Source: Aureococcus anophagefferens
Taxonomy: Eukaryota; Sar; Pelagophyceae; Pelagomonadales; Pelagomonadaceae
Length of the DNA: 64,000 nt
Assembly: GCF_000186865.1 (NCBI RefSeq)
Contig: NW_008705569.1
Location: 940,054-1,004,053, forward strand
Direction of reading: 5' to 3'
The translations under genes and the position numbers were made by a program. Of this stretch, positions 38,113 to 50,800 are shown one piece after another; position 1 is the first letter of the stretch, and every line of letters starts with the position of its first letter. The notes under the pieces were generated by a model. It did no database searches. It saw only the letters and a program-made list of their open reading frames with translations, and was not told where the DNA came from.

Positions 38113-38688
38113 TCAGTCGTCCTCCTCGTCGAGCTCGTCGACCTTCTCGTTGGTCTCCGACGGCTTGCAGCCGAGGGCCTTGGCGACCTGCTCGTTCATC
38201 TTGGGGCTCATCTTGATGAGCTGGAAGAGGCAGTCGGCGGCGAACTCGCGCCCCGGCAGCGTCGCGTCCTCCTCCATGATGATCTTCGTGACCCACTTGG
38301 CGGCGTCGGACTTCGTGAACCACTCCTCGTGGGCCTTGCTCTTGGCGAAGATCTTGAGCGCGCGCGCGCACTGCTCGTACCTAAGCGGCCTGGGGTTTCG
38401 AGCGCGCGCGCGCGGCGGCGGGGCGGGCTCGACTCACGTCTTCGGCGACCGGTCCTCCTTGATGAGGTTGCAGATGAACTGGATGGCGTCGCACTGGACG
38501 AGGGCCGTCGGGCCCGGGCCCTGGATCTCCTCCTCGGCCAGGTTCCCCACGACCTCCACGGCGCGCTCCTTCATGATGGCCGAGCCCTGCTTGTAGTTGA
38601 GCAGGTTCACGAGGGGCTCCACGGACTCCTTGGGCAGGTTCAGGGGGTCGAGCTTCCGCTTCGGCGTGTCGCGCTGGGCCGACGCCAT
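38113..38688 (-). CDS. Small armadillo-repeat protein
   Basis: Exons 38688-38438 and 38380-38113 give 172 aa; the 57-nt intron has ordinary GTGAGT...TTAG ends. The sequence VEPLVNLLNYKQGSAIMKERAVEVVGNLAEEE, TALVQCDAIQFICNLIKED, YEQCARALKIFAKSKAHEEWFTKSDAAKWVTKIIMEED and REFAADCLFQLIKMSPKMNEQVAKALG shows about three ARM-type helical repeats, ending in an acidic DELDEEDD. Too short for an importin; possibly an adaptor or chaperone. Divergent from the giant gene, 177 bp between starts. Confidence 0.78.
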
Positions 38689-38865
38689 GGTCACTCCTCG
38701 GACGCGGCCAGCCCGCTTTCCGAGCGGCAACACACTGTTCAAGGAATCTTTTTTAGTGAAGTCGAAGTGGACGTCGCTTTTGCGTGACCACGATGGTGGG
38801 AGGCACGGCATCGCCCCGGCGGGCCTGCCGCTGCCCGTGTCGCAAGCGACGGAAGCGCTAGCTCC

Positions 38866-41800
38866 ATGGCGACGCACGCCTACGAGCCCATCCCGGCGGG
38901 CCCGGGCCAGGCGCCGGGCCAGGCGCCGAGCCGCGCGCGCACGGCGCGGCTCACGACCTTTTGGGTCGTCGTCGCCCTCATCGGCGTGACGCCCAAGCCC
39001 ATCCGCAAGGCCATCTACCAGGGCGGCAAGTCGGCGACGATCGGCACGGTGGCGCTGGCCTACCGCGTGGGCCACGCCATCGAGACCAAGGGCGCGTCGC
39101 GCGTGAAGGGCGCCGTCGTCTCCGACTCGTGCTCCAAGTGCGAAAAGTGCGCCGAGGACCTCGAGGAGGTCTGGTCGAACTACGGCACGGCGACGCCGAC
39201 GGCGGCGCCGACGGAGACGCGGTACTGGGACCTCTACTGGACCGACGGCGCCATCCCCCGGTTCAACGCGATCAAGGAGTCGTACGTCTGGACGACGTCC
39301 AACGAGTGGGAGGACGTGCACGCGTCCGTGCTCGTCGACACCTACGGCTACGCCCGCGGCGTCGACGTCGACCTCAACGGGTCCGTGGTCTACTTCACCG
39401 TCGACGGCTGCATCGGCAAGGTCCACAAAGAGGGCTACGACCCGGGGTTACTCGTCTGCTACGAGAACGTCACGGACACGCAGATGGAGGGGCTCGCCGT
39501 GTACAACTGGATGAACCTGCTGTTCTGGGTCGACTACAAGACGGGCTGGCTCTACGCGGCGCAGCTCCACGTCTACGGGCGCACGATGGACGACGTGCCA
39601 AAGTCCGCGACGGTCAGAGGCAACGGCACCTACGTCGAGCTGCGCCGCTTCCGCGACCCCGTGGACGTCGCCGTCGACGAGCGCGCGGGGCACATCTACG
39701 TGTCGGACGCCGACGGCATCTACAAGATGGACGAGTACGCGACGGAGGTCGTCAAGGTCGTCGCCGTCTCGGAGAAGCTCTTCGGCTTCAAGGGCATCGA
39801 CATCGACGCCGTCAACCGGATCCTGTACTTCGTGGCCCACGACGCCATCTACGGCAACTCGCTCTTCGACTCCATGAAGATCGAGAAGCTCTACGACGAC
39901 CTGGACAAGCCCATGGGCGTCGCCGTCGACGGCGAGCAGGGGCTCATCTTCTTCACGGACATGACGGGCGTCTACCGCGGCGCGACGGCGACGGAGAGCG
40001 GCGTCTACTTCTCGACGACGGACACGACGCGCCTGCCGAAGAACTTCATCTCCCTCGTCGAGGACGCGCGCTTCGTCGCGGTCCTGTCCGAGTCGACGCC
40101 GAGCGCCGCGCCGACGGCGCCGCCGTCGCTGCGCCCGACCTACGCGCCCACTGTGCACCCGTCGTTCCACCCGACGACGGCGCCGTCCTACGCGCCCTCG
40201 AGCGCGCCGTCCTACCTGCCCTCGGTCGTCCCCTCGGCGTCGCCGACGTACGCGCCGACGACGATCTGCTGGGCGCGCATGGAGGGCTGCGGCCTCTGCG
40301 ACGGCACGGCGGGCTACGAGTGCGCGCCCACGGGCATGCCGACGCCGGAGCCCTCCGGGACGCCGACGTCCTACCCGACGCCGGGGCCGTCCGTGCCGCC
40401 GACGTTCGCGCCGACGGCCGCGCCGTCGCCCGGGCCGTCGGGCCGGCCGTCGTCGCTGCCGAGCCCCTGGCCCTCGTCGGCGCCGTCGTCCATGCCGTCG
40501 CCGCTGCCGACGCCCATGCCGCTGCCCCGGCCGTCCCTCGTCCCGACGTCCCACCCGACGCTCCACTACTACCGGCCGAGCCCCGTGCCGACGGACGTGC
40601 CGACGACGATGCCGACGCCCCTGCCGTCGGCGCTCCCGTCGCCCGCGCCGACCATGCTGCCGAGCGCCCAGCCCTCGCCGGCGCCGTCGTCGCCGCCGTC
40701 GTCGCCGCCGAGCCGCGCGCCGACGCCGACGCCGACGTCCGCGCCGACGACGTCCGCGCCGACGGCGACCTTTTCCCCGACGCACCACTGGCACCCGAGC
40801 GCGATCCCGACCGTGGCGCCGACGACGTCGACGCCCAGCGTGCCGCCGTCGCCGCTGCCGTCGCCCGCGCCGTCGACGGCGGCGCCGACGGCGAGCCACG
40901 CGCCGACGTCGTCGCCGCCCTCGAGCGCGCCGACGTGCTTCGTCGGCGGCGGCGACGCCTTCACGTTCTGCCGCGACCCGCGCGTGCCCGGCTGGGCCGT
41001 CGTCGCCGGCGACGTCGTCTTCGGCACGCACTACGCGCGGCGCGACTGCCTCGCGGAGTCGAAGGCGCGCGCGTCGCTCTCCGTCTACGGCTCGCTGAAC
41101 GCCTACGACGGCACGGACCTCTGGGTCGAGACGTCCGTCGCCTTCGCGAACCTGACGATGCGCGACACCTTCGTGGCGTTCCGCGTGCAGTCCTGGCCGG
41201 ACGAGGCGGTCGTCAGGAGCGTGCACGCGGGCTACACGTGCGAGACGGTCACCGACGGCGGCGTCACGCGCCTCTTCCTCCGCGAGTGGGCCAACGGCAC
41301 GTCGGCGGACCTCGCCAAGTCCGTGCCCTTCGTCTACGACGTCGTCGGCCTCTTCTACGAGCTCGAGGCGCGCGCCGTCGGCACGGAGCTCTTCTGCACG
41401 GCGCGGCTGCCCGCGGGCGCGGAGCTCGCGTCCATCGACACGATCTCGCAGACCTACGCGAACGGCACCGTGGGCATCGGCGCGCCGCCGGGGCCCCACT
41501 ACTGGGGGTCGCTGGACGTGTCCGGGACGACGTTCGGCGCGCCGACGGCCGCGCCGTCCGCGTTCCCCGCGTGCGGGCCGTCCCTCCCGCCGACGACGCT
41601 CGCGCCGTCGCAGCTCCCGTCGAGCTGGCCCTCGACCTACGCGCCGACGACGCGGAAGCCGACGACGCTGCCGCCGACGCCGTGTCCGTCGTCCCTGCCG
41701 TCGGGCAAGCCGACGTTCGCGCCGACGTCGCCGCCGTCGCCCGCGCCGTCGTCCGCGCCGACGGGCGCGCCGTCGGGCGCGCCGTCCGGCGCGCCGACCG

Positions 41801-44800
41801 CGGCGCCGAGCGGCCTGCCGTCGGCGATCCCGAGCGCGACGCCGAGCGCCGAGCCGTCGGAAGCGCCGTCGTCCGCGCCGTCGCCGGCGCCGTCGTCCGC
41901 GCCGTCCGGCGACCCGACGATGACGCCGACGTCGCTGCCGTCCATCTCCTGCGAGGCGGGGTTGAGCGTCTACCGCGTCGAGATGCGTGACTCGCTCGGC
42001 GACGGCTGGGGCCGGTGCGACTTCGAGATCGCCAACGCGACGTACCCCTGGGCGTCGCTCGTCGCGGGGACGCTGGACAAGGGCTACGCGGGCACGGACT
42101 GGGTCTGCCTCCCCGACGGCTGCTTCCACCTCCTCGTGGCGACGTCCTGCGACTACGGGAAGAACGACGACGGCGACGCGCTCTGGCTGGCCCTCGAGGA
42201 CGAGGTCGGCGCTGAGATCGCGTGCGAGGACCCGCCGTGCGAGGACGACTTCTGCGCCGCGGGCGGCGCCTTCTACGACGCGCCGACGCTCGCGCCGACG
42301 CTGCCGCCGACGGTGTATCCGACGCAGACGCCGAGCCTGCTCCCGGAGCCCCGGCCGTCGTCGGAGCCGTCGGGGGCACCCTCCCTCCATCCGTCGTCCG
42401 CGCGGCCGACGTCGATCCCGAGCGAGGCCCCGACGTCGGCGGACCCGTCGTCCGCGCCGTCCTACGCGCCGTCCCCGACGCCGACGACGGAGGCGCCCGC
42501 GGCGGCGCCGGAGCCCTACCCGACGACGATCCTGCCCACGGCCTGCCCGATCACGGAGGCGAAGCGCGACCGCCTGCCGACGGCCGTGCCGAGCCACCGC
42601 CACATCTTCCCGACCTACGGGCCCACGTTCTCGCCGAGCGCGCCGCCCTCGGAGCCGCCGTCGTCGACGCCGTCGAATGCGCCGTCGAGCGCGCCCTCGC
42701 CGGCGCCAAGCGCCGCGCCAACGTCGCCGCCGACGCCGGGTCCGTCGAGCGCGCCCTCGGTGAACCCGACGCCCTACCCCAGCGGCGCGCCGTCGCCTTC
42801 TCCGTCGTCGACGCCGTCGGAGGCGCCCCTGCCGTCGCCGTCGAAGCCGCCGACGCCGTGCCCCACGGCGTTCCCGACGCCCGCGCCGTCGACCGCCGCG
42901 CCGTCCGCCGTGCCGTCGCCGCAGCCGTCCATCTCCTGCGACGACGGCGACTCGCTCTACCGCTTCGTGCTGGGCTCCGTCGAAGGCGACGGCTGGGGCG
43001 CCTGCGGCTTCGAACTGCAGAACGCGACGGGCTTTTCGCTCGCCGACGGAACCCTCGAGTCGGGCGCGCTCGCCAAGACCTGGGCCTGCCTGCCCAACGG
43101 CTGCTACAATTTATCGGTCGGCCTCGCCTGCGAGCCCAAGGGCACCTACTTTGAGCTCATCGGCGAGATGGGCGACGAGCTCGTCTGCGAGCAGCCGCCG
43201 TGCGTCGAGGACTTTTGCTTGAGCGACGGGGCCATCTACGACGCGCCGACGCTCGCGCCGACGCTGCCGCCGACCTTCTACCCCACGCCGACGCCGAGCA
43301 CGGCGCAACCGTCGTCGAATCCGAGCCTCGCGCCCCAGCCGCACCCGTCGAAGCCGCCGACCGTGTCGCCGAGCCTCGCGCCGACGGGCGCGCCCACGAC
43401 GCCACCGTCGGCCCCGCCGAGCGGGACGCCGTCGTCGCATCCGAGCCGGTCGCCGACGCCGCTGCCGACGCGGGCACCGCTTCCCGTGCCGACAGCTTCG
43501 CCCTCGCCCGCGCCGTCGGCGAGGCCGAACGTCGCCCCGACTCCCCGTCCCACGCACGCGCCCACGGCCCCCACGCCAAAGCCGTCGCGCGCGCCGACGG
43601 AGGCGCCCGTGCTCACCTACCGGCCGACGACGATCCCGACGAGCGCGCCGACGTGCGCCGTGCAGGGCGAGACGCTGAACTTCTGCAGCGAGCCCGACTT
43701 CCAGGGCTGGGCCGTCCAGTCCGGCCGCATGGTCTTCGGCGCCGCCGAGGCGGGGCGGCGCTGCTTGGCGAAGTCGTCGAGCCGGGACTACGTGACCATC
43801 TACGGCTCCCACTACAACTACACGGACGACGACCTCGATATTCACGCCGAGATCGCGTTCTCGTCCGACGAACTGACGTCGCACCGCGACAGCGTCGTCG
43901 CCTTTCGCATCGCCGACTGGCCCGAGGAGAACTCCACGGACTTCGCCGACGCGCGCGGCTACGGCTGCAAGGTCGTCAGCCAGGACGGGTCGAACGCGTC
44001 GGTGCTGGAACTTCGGGAGTACGGCGACGCCTTTACCACTCTGGCGTCTTCGAAGACCTTCCCCTACGTCTCCGACACCTTCTACCTCGTCGACGTGCGC
44101 GCGTCGGACACGGAGCTCTTCTGCACGATCACGCAGGAAGCGCTGGGCGTGAGCGCGTCCGCGTCCGCGATCTCGTCGACGTACTCCGCGGGCAAGGTCG
44201 GCGTCGCGACGTACCGCGACGACGCCGGGCCCCACTACTGGTCGTCGCTCCACGTCGTCGGCACGGCCGACGGCGCGCCGACCATGGCGCCGTCGCTCGT
44301 CAAGGCCTGCGGGCCGTCGCGCGCGCCGACGTACGTGCCGGACGAGCCGTCGACGCTGCCGTCGCCGCTGCCCTCGACGGCCGCGCCGTCATCGCTGCCG
44401 ACGCCCCTGCCCGCGCCGTGTCCGAGCGCGGCGCCGTCCCCTTCTCCCAGCGCGGCGCCCTCTGCCGCGCCGTCGCCGTCGCCGTCGGGCGCGCCGTCGC
44501 CCGCACCCACGAGCCCGCCGTCCTACGGCCCGTCCCCCGCGCCCACGTCCGCGCCGTCGTCGTCGCCGTCCTCGGCGCCGTCCGGCGCGCCCAGCGCCTC
44601 GCCGAGCGCCGCGCCGTCGCCGGCGCCGTCTCCCGAGCCGTCCATCGCGTGCCCGACGGGCCAGTACCGCTACCGCGTGCAGCAGTTCGACGCGATGGGC
44701 GACGGCTGGGGCGACTGCGCCTACGCGCTCTACAACCGCACGGACGACGCGAAGGTCATCTCCGGCAGCCTCCTCGGCGGCTCCTTCGGCGAGACCTGGG

Positions 44801-47800
44801 AGTGCCTCGCGGACGGCTGCTTCGTGCTGACCGTCGCCCACGAGGACGACTGCGACGACGCGGACGACATCACCTTCAAGCTCCTCGGCGAGTTCGACGA
44901 CGCCGTCGTCTGCGAGCACCCGCCCTGCACGGACGAGCTGTGCCTCGCCGGCGGCGCCTTCTACGACGCGCCGACGCTCACGCCGACGCGGCCGCCGACG
45001 TTCTACCCGACGGCGGAGCCGTCGGGGCTGCCCACGACGCCGCCGTCGCCGGGCCCGTCGCCGCGGCCGACGGGCCATCCGTCCCCGAGTCCCTCGGCTT
45101 CCCCGAGCGGCGCGCCGGCGCCCCTGCCGACGCGCTACCCGATCGCGGCGCCGACGACGGCCGCGCCGTCCGAGCTCCCGTCGCCGGGCCCGACGCACAG
45201 CCAGAGCTACTACCTGGACCTGCCGACGTCCGCGCCGACGGCGTCGCCGCGCCCGACCTACGCGCCGTCCGCCGCGCCGACGACGGCGAGCCCCAGCGCG
45301 CTCCCGTCGCTGCGCCCGTCGTCGGAGCGGCCGTCCGCGCCGCCGACGTCGACTCCGTCGCGGCCGCCGTCGGCCGCGCCGTCTTCGCCGCCGTCGGCGG
45401 CGCCGTCGTCGCCGCCCTCGGCCGCGCCGTCGTCGCCCCCGAGCCTCGCGCCCGAGCCCGCGCCGACGCCGACGCCGACGTCGGCGCCGTCGCCCGCGCC
45501 CTCGACGTCTCCCACGCAACTGCCCACGGCGATCCCGACGGCGACGGACCAGCCGTCGTCCGTCAAGCCGTCGCCCGCGCCGTCGCCCGCGCCGTCGGTC
45601 TCGCCGTCGCATTCGCCGTCGCCCGCGCCGTCGCCCGCGCCGTCGGTCTCGGACGCGCCGTCGCCGCTGCCCACGGCGATCCCGTCCCACTCGGACGCGC
45701 CGTCGACGGCGCAGCCGACGGGCCCGTCGCCCCTGCCGACGCACCGGGGCGACACGTTCACGTTCTGCGACCAAATAGAGGACTGGGAGGTCGAGAGCGG
45801 CCGGTTGCTCTTCAACCGGACCTTCGCGGGGCGGAGCTGCGTCATGGAGGCCGACGACGCCTACAGCGTGAACGTCTACGGCTCCACGCAGGAGTACAGC
45901 GGCGAGCGTCTCGTGATTTCCACGGCCGTCGCCTACCACGCCAAGGTCCTGACGCAGTTCCGCGACTTCTCGACGCTCTTTCGCGTGCAGCAGTGGCCGG
46001 CGGCCGCCAACGTCTCCGACTTCTCGGGGGGGCAGTACTTCTGCATCATCGCCACGGACCCGGACTCGAACGTGACGGTGCTGCGGCTGCGGCGCCAGTC
46101 GAGCAGCGGCTTCGCGCGGACGCTCGCGTCGTCGGCGTCCTTCGAGTTCTACGCGGACACGTACTACGATCTGACCGTCGTCGCGGAGCAGGAGAAGTTC
46201 GGCTGCGCCGTCTCGCGGGACGGGCGGGTGCTCGCGAACACGACTGGCTCGGACGACAAGTACGCGACGGGCTACGTGGGCGTCGCCGCGACGCGGAGCA
46301 AGTACGGCCCCCACGTCTGGAGCGACATCCGCGTCGACGGCACGATCGTCGACGCGCCGTCGGCGACGCCGACGTCGGCGCCGCCGACGCGCGCGCCGAG
46401 CCCGGCGCCGTCGACGGTCCGGCCGACGGCCGTCCCGACGACGCCGCGGCCGTCCTCGAGGCCGACGGCGAGGCCGACGACGTTGCCGTCGTCCGCGCCG
46501 ACGCTTCGACCGACCCCGGAGCCGTCGCCGGCGCCGACGGTGACCCCCGGACATCCGTCGGCCGCGCCGGTCTTCGCGCCGACGCCGCGGCCGACGCCGT
46601 CGCCGTCGTCCGCGCCGACGCCTCGACCGACCCCGGAGCCGTCGCCGGCGCCGACCGTGACCCCTGGACATCCGTCGGCCGCGCCGGTCTTCGCGCCGAC
46701 GCCGCGGCCGACGGCGCCGCCGTCGCCCGCGAGGCCGACGCGCGCGCCGACGGCCGCGGACGGCGACCTCGTCACGTTCTGCGAATCGAACCCGCTCGAC
46801 GGCTGGTACGTGCCCACGGGCCGCATGCTCTTCGGCCGCACGTTCCTCGGCGACGGCTGCCTCATGCAGAGCGCCAGCGCGGACTACGCGTCCATCTACG
46901 GCAGCGGCCAGGGCTACGCGTCCGACAGACTGCGCGTCGCGACGACGGTCGCGTTCAACGCGACGGTGGACACGCAGTTCCGCGACTTCGCGACCATGTT
47001 CCGCGTGCAGTACTGGCCCCGGGGCAACGTGAGCGAGGTCGACCACATCCCGGGCTACCTCTGCCGGATCGACGCGGACCCGGACTCGGACACGGCCGTG
47101 CTCCGGCTGCGGGAGCAGCGCGTCAGCGGCACGCAGACGACCATCGGCGAGTCGGCGAGCTTCGACTTCGAGGCGGGCGTGTTCTACGACGTCCTGCTCG
47201 TCGCGGCGGACTCGCGGTTCGCGTGCGCGGTCAAGCGCGGCGGCGTCGCGCTGGCGACGGCCTACGGCGAGTCGACGACCTACCCCGACGGCAAGGTCGG
47301 CGTCATGGGCACGCGGGCCAAGTTCGGGCCCCACTTCTGGGCCGACGTGTACGTCGACGGCGTGGAAATCTCGCCGTCCGCGGCGCCGACGGCGGCGCCG
47401 TCGCGGTCCTTCGCGCCGACGACGGCGACGGAGCACCCGACGATCCACAAGACGGGCGTCCCGTCGGTCGCCCCGACGCCGGTCTACCCCTACCCGACGG
47501 TGGAGCCGTCGCCGGCGCCGAGCCCGCTCCCGACGACGCCGCCCTCGGGCACGCCGACGCCCGCGCCGAGCCCGCTCCCGACGCCGCCGCCGTCGCCCGT
47601 GCCCACGTCCATGCCCACCTCCGTGCCGACGCCCGTGCCGTCGGCGCCGACCGTGAAACCGACGAAATCGCCGACGAAGGACGGCTGGATCGACGTCGAG
47701 TTCTGCGAGGACCCGCTCGACGACTGGTCCATCTACTCCGGGTCGTTCCTCTTCGGCGAGTCCTGGAACGGCCACTCGTGCCTCATGAAGTCGAACGCCA

Positions 47801-50800
47801 CGGACTACTACGCCGTCTACGGCTCCGACAGCTCCTACACGGACGACCGCCTCGTGCTGTCGACGACGCTCGGCTACGCGTCCGAGGACGAGACGCTCGA
47901 GCGCGACTTCCTGCTGCTGTTCAGAATAGACGACGCCGTCGGCGACGTGACGTCGAACGCGGCCTACGCGGGCTACCAGTGCAAGGTGTCCACGGACGCG
48001 GCCAGCGACACGGCGGTGCTGCGGCTGCTGGAGGAGAAGACGAGCGGCAAGGAGGCGGTGCTCGGGCGGTCGTCGGTCTTCGAGTTCCTGCCGAACACGT
48101 TCTACACCATCGCCGTCGTCGCCATCGGGCCCCTGTTCTCCTGCGCGATCACGAGCGACGGCAGCGGCCTCCTGGCGAACGTGTCCGCGGCGGACCGGTC
48201 GTTCGCGTCGGGCCACGTGGCCATCGGGAGCGACCCGAGCGACCTCGGGCCCCACTACTGGAGCCGCCTCGAGCTGAGCGGGACCGTGTCGACGCCGGAG
48301 CCGTCGCTGGCGCCGACGTCCCCGGAACCGAGCCGGTCTCCTACGACGTCGCGCCCGAGCCGGTCTCCCACGTCGTCGCAGCCGACCCGGTCGCCGACGT
48401 CTCCGAACCCGAGCCGGCCGCCGACGTCTCCGAACCCGAGCCGATCACCCACGTCGTCGCACCCGAGCCGGTCGCCGACGTCTCCGAATCCGAGCGTGTC
48501 GCCGACGTCGTCGCGCCCGAGCGTGTCGCCGACGTCGTCGCAGCCGAGCCGGTCGCCGAGCTCCTCCCACCCGACCGCGGCGCCCACGCTCACCCCGAAG
48601 CCCACGGCCCACGAGCACACGACCATCTCGTTCTGCGACGACCCGCGCCGGGACGGCTGGCGCGTGCCGTCGGGCCGCATGCTCTTCGGCCGCACCTTCA
48701 TGGACCACGACTGCCTCATGGAGAGCCACTCCGACGACTACGTCTCCATCTACGGCTCGTCCGCGGACTACACGGACGACCGGCTCCAGCTCACGACGCA
48801 CCTCGCGTACGACGCGACGGACGACTTCTACGAGCGCGACATGGTGTCCATGCTCCGCGTGGGCGAGTGGCCGCTGGGGAACGTGACCTACTTCGACGAC
48901 ACGGCGGGCTACGGCTGCAAGATCGTCACGGACCCCGGCAACGACGTGACCACGCTCAAGCTCCGCGAGTACAACGCGGGCAGCAACCACCAGGCGCTCA
49001 CGCTCGGCACTTCCGACGAGTTCCAGTTCCAGGTCGACACGTTCTACGAGTTCACGTTCCGCGCGACGGGCGCCGAACTCTATTGCGAGATCGCGTCGCT
49101 GGGCACCGTGTTGGCCACGGTCTCCGCGGCGTCGACGACGTACGCGTACGGCAAGGCGGGCGTCCTCGCCTACCGCGACGACCTGGGCCCCCACTTCTGG
49201 TCCGCCATTACCGTCGACGGCACGCTCATGACGCCGTCGCATGCCCCGACGCCGGGGCCGTCGTCGACCTTCGCGCCGACGACCGAGACCCGGGCGCCGA
49301 CGCCGAAGCCGACGTCGAAGCCGACCCGCCGCAAGATGTACCCGCCGGACCCGACGGCGGCGCCGTCCGTGTCGTCCGTGCCGACGCACCCGACGCTCAA
49401 ACCCACCAAGGCCCCGACGATCGAGGGCTGGGTCGACGTCGAGTTCTGCGAGAAAGGCGGGCCGCTCGACGACTGGTCCGTCTTCTCTGGAAACATGCTC
49501 TTCGACCAGACCTGGGACGGCGACTCGTGCCTCATGAAGTCGGCGCCGTCCTCGACGGACTACGCCGTCTACGGCTCCGACGACGTCTACACCGACGACC
49601 GCCTCGTGCTGTCGACGACGCTGGCCTACGCGTCCGAGGGCGAGACGCTCGCGCGCGACTTCGTGCTGTTGTTCAGAATAGACACGACCGTGAGCACGAA
49701 CAAGGCCGCCTACACGGGCTACCAGTGCAAGATCTCTACGGAGGAGGGCAGCGACGAGGCCGTGCTGCGGCTTTTGGAGGAGAAGAGCAGCGGCCGCGAG
49801 GCCGTGCTCGCGCGGTCGGCCGCGTTCGCGTTCTCGCCGAACACGTTCTACACGGCGGCCGTCGTGGCGGTGGGCCCCGTCTTCTGGTGCGCCATCACCG
49901 GCGACGACGGCCTGCTGGCCAACGCGACGGCCTTCGACATGTCGTTCAAGACGGGCCACGTGGCCGTCGGCGCCGCGCCGAGCGAGGTCGGGCCCCACTA
50001 CTGGAGCCGGCTCCGGCTCTCGGGCACCGTCGAGACGCCCGCGCCCACGGAGGCGCCGTCGGCCGCGCCGACGGCCGCGCCGACGGCCGCGCCGTCCGCG
50101 GCGCCGTCCGCGGCGCCGTCCGCGGCGCCGTCGGCGCCGCCGACGCCGCGGCCGACGCTCCGCCCGACGCCGCGGCCCTCGGCGGCGCCGACGTCCCCGG
50201 CGCCGTCCCTGTCCGCGTCGCCCACGGCGCTCGGCGCCTTCGACGTCGACTTCTGCGAGGACCCGCTGGACGACTGGCGCGTCTACAGCGGCCGCATGCT
50301 CTTCGGCGAGGCCTGGGACGGCGACGACTGCCTCCTCGAGGACGCGTCGAGCGACTACTACAACGTCTACGGGTCCGAGGAGCGCTACACGGACGACTAC
50401 CTGCTCTTGGAGACGGAGTTGGCGTACGCGTCGTCGGACGCGGGCGGCGAGCGCGACTTCTACGTCCTGTTCCGCATGCAGTCCCTGCCGGCGGGGAACA
50501 CGACGGACCTGGCCGCCTACGAGGGCTACCAGTGCAAGATCTCCGCGGACGAGGACGGCGGGACGGCGGTGCTGCGGCTGCTCGAGGAGAAGTCGAGCGG
50601 CAAGGAGGCCGTCATCGACCGCTCCGCGGTCTTCGACTTCGCGCCGGACACCTTCTACCGCCTGGGCCTCTTCGCGCGGGGCCCGATCTTCTGGTGCGCG
50701 ATCATGGACGCGGGCCGGCGGCGGCTGAGCGACGACTACGAGGTCCTCGCGAACGCGACGGGCTACGACCGGTCCTTCACGGACGGCTTCGTGGCCATCG